From NCBI RefSeq assembly GCF_011039085.1, contig NZ_JAAKEI010000018.1, positions 1 through 49,086 of the forward strand: 49,086 nucleotides of DNA, written 5' to 3'. The notes under the pieces are model-generated. The model did no database searches. It was not told the DNA's origin and saw only the letters and a list, made by a program, of their open reading frames with translations. A program made the translations under genes and the position numbers. Source of the DNA: Desulfovibrio sp. ZJ369. Lineage in GTDB: Bacteria; Desulfobacterota; Desulfovibrionia; Desulfovibrionales; Desulfovibrionaceae. Positions 43,963 to 49,086 of the stretch are shown here, in pieces (the stretch's first letter is position 1; the number at the start of each line of letters is the position of its first letter).

Positions 43963-45146
43963 GCCTGCTCCGGCGCGCCCGAGAGCAGGCGGCGCATGTT
44001 GCTCACGGCCTGCCGGGTGCGATGTTCGTTTTCAATAAGCGCGAAGCGCACATACTCATCACCGCAGGAGCCGAAGCCCAGGCCCGGCGACACGGCCACA
44101 TGCGCCTCGGTCAGCAGCAGCTTGGAAAATTCCACGGAGCCCATTTTGCGGAAAGCTTCGGGGATCCGCGCCCAGACAAACATGGTGGCCCTGGGCGCGG
44201 GGACCTCCCAGCCGATGCGCTTCAGGCCCTCAATGAGCCGGTCGCGGCGCTCGCGGTAAATGTCGCAAATCTCCTGCACGCAGTGATCAGGCCCGTTGAG
44301 AGCCACGGTGGAGGCGATCTGGATCGGCTGGAAGATGCCGTAATCCAGATAGCTCTTGATCCGGGCCAGGGCGTGCACCAGACGCTTGTTGCCCAGACAG
44401 AAGCCCACCCGCCAGCCGGGCATGGAATAGCTTTTGGACAGGGTGTAAAATTCCACGCCCACATCCCTGGCCCCTTTGGCCTGCAAAAAGCTGGGCGCTT
44501 TGTAGCCGTCAAAAACCAAATCCGCATAGGCCAGATCGTGAATGACCCACAGGCCGTTTTCTCTGGCGAAATCCGCCACCTTCTGAAAAAAGGCCAAATC
44601 CGTCACTTCCGTGGTGGGATTATGCGGATAGCACAAAAAAAGAATCTTGGGCTTGGGCCACGCCTGCCGCGTGGCGGCCGTGAGATCCTCAAAAAAATCG
44701 CGGCCGGGCCCGATGGGCACGCTGCGCACGTCGCCGCCCGCAATGACCGGCGCGTATTTGTGAATGGGATAGGTGGGGTCCGGCGCCAGGACCACATCCC
44801 CGGGCGAAAGCATGGCCAGGGAAAGGTGCGCAAGGCCCTCCTTGGAACCCATGGTCACAATGGCCTCGCTTTCCGGATCCAGTTCCACGCCATAGAGCCG
44901 GGCATAGCGATCGCAGATCGCCTTGCGCAGGTTGGGAATGCCCCTGGAGAGCGAGTAACGGTGATTTACGGGCTTTTGGGCCGCCTCGACCAGTTTTTCC
45001 ACAATGGGCGCGGGCGTGGGAATGTCCGGATTGCCCATGCTGAAATCCACAATGTCGACATTCTGGCGACGCAGCCGCATCTTCAGTTCGCCGACAACCG
45101 CGAACACATACGGGGGCAGACGCTGGATACGCGAAAACTCTTCCAT
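43959..45146 (-). CDS. alaC: PLP-dependent aminotransferase, AlaC-like
   Basis: 395 residues of fold-type [41 protein letters not shown], and [15 protein letters not shown] with the cofactor Lys near 237. Closest in feel to alanine-forming transaminases (AlaC) that use glutamate; a methionine or aspartate-family role is possible because hom follows in the same operon. AGGAGAGG precedes ATG 45146. The family symbol is a best fit, not proven. Confidence 0.88.
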   Translation of the reverse strand: MEEFSRIQRLPPYVFAVVGELKMRLRRQNVDIVDFSMGNPDIPTPAPIVEKLVEAAQKPVNHRYSLSRGIPNLRKAICDRYARLYGVELDPESEAIVTMGSKEGLAHLSLAMLSPGDVVLAPDPTYPIHKYAPVIAGGDVRSVPIGPGRDFFEDLTAATRQAWPKPKILFLCYPHNPTTEVTDLAFFQKVADFARENGLWVIHDLAYADLVFDGYKAPSFLQAKGARDVGVEFYTLSKSYSMPGWRVGFCLGNKRLVHALARIKSYLDYGIFQPIQIASTVALNGPDHCVQEICDIYRERRDRLIEGLKRIGWEVPAPRATMFVWARIPEAFRKMGSVEFSKLLLTEAHVAVSPGLGFGSCGDEYVRFALIENEHRTRQAVSNMRRLLSGAPEQA

Positions 45147-45207
45147 CCTCTCCTCTCCTTGCTCGGATCAGGGCCGGGGAAAGCGCGCTCGGCGCGCGGC
45201 ATGGGAT

Positions 45208-45237
45208 AGCATAGACGGCTCTGCGCCTTCTTGTAAA
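45208..45237 (-). promoter_or_regulatory. Candidate promoter of the aminotransferase-hom operon
   Basis: On the minus strand TTTACA (45237-45232), 18 bases, TATGCT (45213-45208), some 60 bases before ATG 45146. Five and four of six consensus matches. Confidence 0.5.
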
Positions 45238-45378
45238 GAATTTTGCCGGAACAGCCGCAAGCTTGCCGCCGCTTTTGCAATTCAAGGCATTGTCATGTAT
45301 TGGCAAAAAACGCCTGCCACGACGCCCCCCCGGAACATGTGCCGGCGGCTTGCGCGCCGGGAACGCATTTTTGTCCGC

Positions 45379-45413
45379 AGAGCGTTTTGCGCATGAAATC
45401 AGCTGAATGCTCT
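45379..45413. repeat. Dispersed palindrome AGAGCGTTTTGC type upstream of mtnA
   Basis: AGAGCGTTTTGCGCATGAAATC then AATGCTCT: outer arms AGAGC[G]TT and AATGCTCT pair with one mismatch. It lies 27 bases before mtnA, between the two divergent genes. Confidence 0.65.
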
Positions 45414-45440
45414 GCAAATACACGGAAAACAGGAGCTTGC

Positions 45441-46490
45441 ATGGACGATCACATTCGTTTTGATCCCGAGGCGCTCACCTTGCATCTGCTGGATCAGCGC
45501 CTTTTGCCCGATCAGGAGGTTCATGTGTCCTGCCGCACAGTACAGGATGTGATTGCCGCTCTGCAAAACATGGTGGTGCGCGGGGCCCCGGCCATTGGCG
45601 TCACCGCTGCCTGGGGCTGCGCGCTGGCCGCGGCCGGGGCCGGGAATGGCCCGGACTGGCGGGATCGTCTGGAAACCGGCCTGGAAACTCTCGCCCGGGC
45701 CCGCCCCACGGCCGTCAATCTGCGCTGGGCCGTGGATCGCCTGCGCGGCTTGTGGCGGGCGCGCCGGGACGCCGATCAACCGGCCCTCCTGGCCCTGTTT
45801 CTTGACGAGGCCAGGCGCATGCAGGAGGAAGACGTGGCCGCCTGCAAGGCTCTGGGCCGTTTCGGCGCGGACTGCCTCCAGGACGGCGACAGCGTGCTCA
45901 CTCACTGCAATGCCGGAGCCCTGGCCACAGCCGGATACGGCACGGCCCTGGGGGTGATACGCGCCGCCGTGGAACAGGGCAAACGGATCCGGGTCATTGC
46001 CGATGAGACCCGGCCTTTTTTACAAGGCGCGCGGCTCACGGCCTGGGAACTGGCCCGCGACAACATCCCTGTCCGCGTGGCCTGCGACAATGCCTGCGCC
46101 CTGCTGATGCAAAAGGGCCTGGTGCAACGCGTGGTGGTGGGCGCGGATCGCATTGCGGCCAACGGCGACGCCGCCAATAAAATCGGCACCCTGGGCGTGG
46201 CGATCCTGGCGCGGCATTTTGGGATTCCCTTTTATGTGGCCGCGCCGCTTTCGACCATTGACCCGGCGGCCGCCAACGGCGCGGCCATCCCCATTGAAGA
46301 GCGCCCGGCGGGCGAAGTGACGCATATGGGCGGGCGGCGCATCTGCCCGGAGAGCGTGCCGGTTTACAACTTTGCCTTTGACGTGACCCCGGCCGCCCTG
46401 ATCGCCGGGATCATCACCGAGCGGGGCGTGCTCAGGCCGCCCCTGGGCCCGGCCATTGCCCACATCCTCGCGTCGTGCCGGGAGGTGTGA
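45441..46490 (+). CDS. mtnA: S-methyl-5-thioribose-1-phosphate isomerase
   Basis: 349 residues with [26 protein letters not shown] containing catalytic Cys156, and [18 protein letters not shown] containing catalytic Asp236; these distinguish MtnA from eIF2B relatives. It isomerises methylthioribose-1-phosphate in methionine salvage or, in anaerobes, related 5'-deoxy-nucleoside salvage. AGGAGC precedes ATG 45441. No other salvage gene is in the window. Confidence 0.95.
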   Translation: MDDHIRFDPEALTLHLLDQRLLPDQEVHVSCRTVQDVIAALQNMVVRGAPAIGVTAAWGCALAAAGAGNGPDWRDRLETGLETLARARPTAVNLRWAVDRLRGLWRARRDADQPALLALFLDEARRMQEEDVAACKALGRFGADCLQDGDSVLTHCNAGALATAGYGTALGVIRAAVEQGKRIRVIADETRPFLQGARLTAWELARDNIPVRVACDNACALLMQKGLVQRVVVGADRIAANGDAANKIGTLGVAILARHFGIPFYVAAPLSTIDPAAANGAAIPIEERPAGEVTHMGGRRICPESVPVYNFAFDVTPAALIAGIITERGVLRPPLGPAIAHILASCREV

Positions 46491-46531
46491 AATTTTTCCC
46501 TGGCAGGACAATTGCAACACGAGGCACAGGC

Positions 46532-48469
46532 ATGAAGGAACTGATTCTTCTGGCGGACAGAGCCACACTGCCCGCGGATCTGGAACAGACAGGCTCCACG
46601 CGGGCGTCCGGGGCCGAGGAAACCGCGCGTGTGGTGGCGTACTGGAACAGGTGGGACGCGCCCGAAGGCGGCATCTCGCTGCCCGCCCGGCTGTATGCCG
46701 AGCTGACGCGGATCCGCGCCGAGCACATGGCCTGGGCCTATGATCTGGGCCGCTTGCGCGTGGGCGGGCGCGAGGTGCAGGAGCAGCTCAAGGCCGGAGA
46801 GAATCTTTCCATGTGGTGGTGCTCCCTGCTCTACGAGCGCCACCCCAAAATGACGCCCAATCTCTACGCCGTGTATAAATTGCGGGCCCTGGAACGCCTT
46901 ATGGACGCCGAAGGCTTCACGGTCCTGCGACTCTGCGGCGGCGACGCGCTTTTGCGGCAGACCCTGGCCGCATTCTGCGCGGCATCGGGCCGCCTGTTCG
47001 TGGAGTTTCATGAGCCGGGCAGCGGCCGCAAAGCCGCGCAAAGCCCGCTCAGGCGGCTGTATGCGGCCTGCCCCGCGCCACTCAGGGCCGCGGCCCGCTA
47101 TGTCCACTGGTGGTGGACCGTCCGGCGCAAGCTGCCCTGGCGCGGCATCCCCCCCCTGCCCTCTGGCGCGGAATCCCCGGCCACCATTGTCAGCTATTTT
47201 CCCAATGTGGACATGCGCGCCGCGGAGATCGGGCGTTTTCGCTCCCGCTACTGGGAAAGCCTGCATGACGCGCTGGAGGCCGCGGCCCGGCGCGAAGGCG
47301 GCCCGCAAGGGCAGTTCGTGCGCTGGCTGTTCATTCGTTTTCCCGCGCCGCAGCTTTCTTTCCGGCAATGCCTGCGCCTGCGCGATCGCTTCCGTCAGGA
47401 GCACAGGGACGGCGCGTCCTTTCATTATCTGGAGGAATTTCTGCGCCACCGGGATCTCTGGGCCGCGCTCCGGCGGCATCTGCGCCTCAGCCTGTCAAGC
47501 CTGCGCTTGCAGAAAAAAGTCCGCCCGGCCTTTTGCTTTGCCGGTTCGCGGCTCAATTTCTGGGAGTACCTGGGGCCCTGCTGGGCGGAATCCTTCCGGG
47601 GCTGGCGCGGTTTGGAGCGCTGCCTGCAATACCGGGCCTTCAAAAGCTATGCGCAGTGCGCCGGGCCGCAGCGCTGGACGCTTTTCCCCCTGGAAAACTG
47701 CCCCTGGGAACGGATGCTGACCCAGACCACCCACGACGCCCGCCTGGGCCCTGTCTACGGCGCGCAGCATTCGGTGATCCGGCCCACGGACTTTCGCTAT
47801 TTTGACGATCCGCGCACCTTCAGCGCCGCGGATTGCGCGCTGTTCCAGCCGGATCTGATCCGGGGCAACGGCCAATCCGCCTGCCGCCAATGGCTGGATG
47901 CGGGCATGCCGCCCCAACGCCTTGGCCAGGTGGAAGCCCTGCGCTATCTCTATCTGGCGCATACGCCCGCCACAAAGGAACCGGCGGCGGCGCCACGCCG
48001 CCTTCTGGTTGTGACCAGCTTTTTCAGGGACGAGACAGAGGCCCACCTGGCCCTGCTGGCCCGCGCCCTGCATGCGGGCCTGCTGGACGGCTATGCGCTG
48101 GCGGTCAAGCCGCATCCCTACCTGCCGGTGCAGGAACGGCTGCGCGCCCTGCTGGGCCGCAGAGCCGGGGAAGTGCGCCTGACTGACGGAGCCATTGCCG
48201 GGGAATTGCGGCCCGGCACGCTGGTCTGGGCTTCCAATTCCACCACCGTGGCTCTGGAGGCCGCGCTCAAGGGCCTGCCGGTCATGGTCATGTTGCCCGT
48301 GGATGACTTTGATCTCTGCCCGCTGCAGGACGTGCCCCATCTGCCGCGCACGGGCACGCTGCAAGACGTGCGGCAGGCCCTGGCGGCCGCCGCGCCCCTG
48401 GATCTGCCGCCGGACTACCTGGATCTGGATCCGGCCCTGCCGCGCTGGAAACACTTGCTTGGACTGTGA
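46532..48469 (+). CDS. Surface-carbohydrate biosynthesis-type protein (resembles TIGR04326)
   Basis: 645 residues, no clear signal peptide. The N-terminal part (about 1-130) contains AEHMAWAYDLGRL and SMWWCSLLYERHPKMTPN; the C-terminal part (about 420-620) resembles a GT-B fold with TLFPLENCPWERML, YGAQHSVIRPTDFRY, KPHPYLPV and WASNSTTVALEAALKGLPV, the last two typical of capsule/CMP-Kdo-type transferases. This layout recalls the TIGR04326 group. It begins 41 bases after mtnA. The sugar and acceptor are unknown. Confidence 0.6.
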   Translation: MKELILLADRATLPADLEQTGSTRASGAEETARVVAYWNRWDAPEGGISLPARLYAELTRIRAEHMAWAYDLGRLRVGGREVQEQLKAGENLSMWWCSLLYERHPKMTPNLYAVYKLRALERLMDAEGFTVLRLCGGDALLRQTLAAFCAASGRLFVEFHEPGSGRKAAQSPLRRLYAACPAPLRAAARYVHWWWTVRRKLPWRGIPPLPSGAESPATIVSYFPNVDMRAAEIGRFRSRYWESLHDALEAAARREGGPQGQFVRWLFIRFPAPQLSFRQCLRLRDRFRQEHRDGASFHYLEEFLRHRDLWAALRRHLRLSLSSLRLQKKVRPAFCFAGSRLNFWEYLGPCWAESFRGWRGLERCLQYRAFKSYAQCAGPQRWTLFPLENCPWERMLTQTTHDARLGPVYGAQHSVIRPTDFRYFDDPRTFSAADCALFQPDLIRGNGQSACRQWLDAGMPPQRLGQVEALRYLYLAHTPATKEPAAAPRRLLVVTSFFRDETEAHLALLARALHAGLLDGYALAVKPHPYLPVQERLRALLGRRAGEVRLTDGAIAGELRPGTLVWASNSTTVALEAALKGLPVMVMLPVDDFDLCPLQDVPHLPRTGTLQDVRQALAAAAPLDLPPDYLDLDPALPRWKHLLGL

Positions 48470-48476
48470 GGAAAAG

Positions 48477-48893
48477 ATGGACGCACGCGAACAAATCACG
48501 GACTGGGTGCATCACTGCTATTGGGACAAGGACATCAACTGCGCGCGCACCACGCTGTTTTGCCTGAGCCAGCTGTGCCGCCTGCCCCTGCACCCCCAGA
48601 TTTCGCAGGCGGCCGTGGGCCTGAACGGCGCGGGGCGCATGGGAGGTCAATGCGGCCTGCTGGAAGGCGCACTGCTTTTTCTGGGCATCCGGGGCGCGGC
48701 ATCGGGCAAAACCGACAAGGAAATTGTCAGCCTCTGCGGGCAGTATGCCACGGCCTTTCAACAACGCTTTGGCGGCATCACTTGCCGCCAACTGCGGCCC
48801 GGCGGCTTTCGCAAGGACGATCCCCCGCACCTCTGCGAGGCTATCACGGTGGACGCGATCTGTTTTGCCTGGGATTTTCTGCGCGCCGCGTAG
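48477..48893 (+). CDS. C_GCAxxG_C_C family protein
   Basis: 138 residues, with Cys in HHCYWDKDINCART, the core GRMGGQCGLLEGAL, then GGITCRQLRPGGF and PPHLCEAIT near the end. The family has a conserved Cys arrangement in small proteins of anaerobes, possibly redox or metal handling. ATG 48477 follows GAGGAAAAG, 7 bases after the upstream stop, so it is probably cotranscribed with the carbohydrate gene, though no functional link is evident. Confidence 0.8.
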   Translation: MDAREQITDWVHHCYWDKDINCARTTLFCLSQLCRLPLHPQISQAAVGLNGAGRMGGQCGLLEGALLFLGIRGAASGKTDKEIVSLCGQYATAFQQRFGGITCRQLRPGGFRKDDPPHLCEAITVDAICFAWDFLRAA

Positions 48894-48959
48894 GCGCAGG
48901 CGAATTTCCTTGCGCCGTTACGCGCCGGGGCAGGCACGCTTATTTTTTTAATTATTTTT

Positions 48960-49086
48960 TAGAGCAATTTGACTTTTATTTTATTTAGAAATCGTTTAGA
49001 TTGCAGAGATGAAATTTGCATCTGAAGAAATCCGAACCAAGGCTGTTCATGCGTATCTTGATGGAAAAGCAACAGCCAGGCAATTG
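48960..49086 (+). mobile_element. Left end of an IS630-like insertion sequence (partial)
   Basis: After a T/A-rich stretch, TA (48960-48961) is followed by GAGCAATTTGACTTT, then an AT-rich leader and a transposase start. TA target duplication is typical of IS630/Tc1-mariner elements. The terminus matches the arms of the dispersed palindromes in this window. The right end is outside, so the terminal repeat cannot be checked here. Confidence 0.5.
49009..49086 (+). CDS. Transposase N-terminus, helix-turn-helix, IS630-like (partial)
   Basis: The 26 visible codons read MKFASEEIRTKAVHAYLDGK then ATARQL, matching the start of the helix-turn-helix domain of IS630-type transposases (a helix beginning EEIRxKAV, a turn at DGKAT, and the next helix starting ARQL). 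The gene runs off the window. It is AT-richer than the upstream genes. A weak GCAGAG lies before ATG 49009. Confidence 0.6.
   Translation, partial: MKFASEEIRTKAVHAYLDGKATARQL

Noticed and set aside
1..49086. CRISPR array or rRNA genes
   Set aside because: No regularly spaced direct repeats and no rRNA-like sequence seen; the recurring short sequences are palindromes at irregular intergenic sites.

Overview
The window looks like a chromosomal segment of a high-GC Deltaproteobacterium of the Desulfovibrio group. This is inferred from gene content, codon use and synteny (LeuC of the short type, DUF503 gene beside a DHH phosphoesterase gene, rpmE-DUF1385-prfA block); no 16S gene is present to confirm it. 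Most genes are dense, GC-rich and ordinary housekeeping. Four kinds of accessory DNA interrupt them.

Layout. 1-5180: the right end of an integrated element (prophage or ICE-like) that extends beyond the left edge: half of a Rad50/SMC-type ATPase, a UvrD/Rep-type helicase, a MazG-like protein, a PAPS-reductase-like PP-loop enzyme, two small genes (one apparently frameshifted) and a tyrosine integrase that abuts the 3' end of tRNA-Leu(UAA) at 5188-5273. 5377-11783: a hypothetical gene, pgpA, infA, lgt, moaC, a membrane hydrolase-like gene, a lipoprotein, psd and pssA; pgpA, psd and pssA are all phospholipid synthesis genes. 12053-16885: leucine operon leuA-leuC-leuD-leuB behind a structured leader. 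17063-29688: the transcription/translation cluster rimP-nusA-ylxR-infB-ylxP-nrnA-truB-rpsO-pnp, with a promoter/three-hairpin/terminator unit in front of rimP. 29764-32484: a hypothetical gene and an NfeD/SPFH pair. 32682-34215: an AT-rich pocket with an ImmA/IrrE-type peptidase and small genes. 34220-39119: prfA, DUF1385, rpmE, tlyA, dinB. 39321-48893: a CPA2 antiporter, YjbQ, a methyltransferase, hom, an AlaC-like aminotransferase, mtnA, a surface-carbohydrate-type protein and a redox-type C_GCAxxG_C_C protein. 48960-end: the left end of an IS630-like insertion sequence.

The most unusual features are: (i) an AT-rich 1.39-kb insert carrying one GT-C membrane glycosyltransferase, lying at the 3' end of nrnA between two perfect 90-bp copies of that 3' end, so nrnA stays intact while a 3' fragment remains beyond the insert; (ii) a family of short palindromes of the form TAGAGCATTTT...AAAATGCTCTA, present at a dozen or so intergenic sites, whose arm matches the terminus of the IS630-like element at the right edge, suggesting IS630-powered MITEs; in four cases the palindrome itself supplies the stop codon of the neighbouring gene; (iii) a peptidase-centred AT-rich mini-operon with two further overlapping short frames; (iv) a possible small RNA or attenuator before rimP.

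Starts were chosen from ribosome-binding sites and overlaps. Identifications rest on motifs read by eye; no database search was run.
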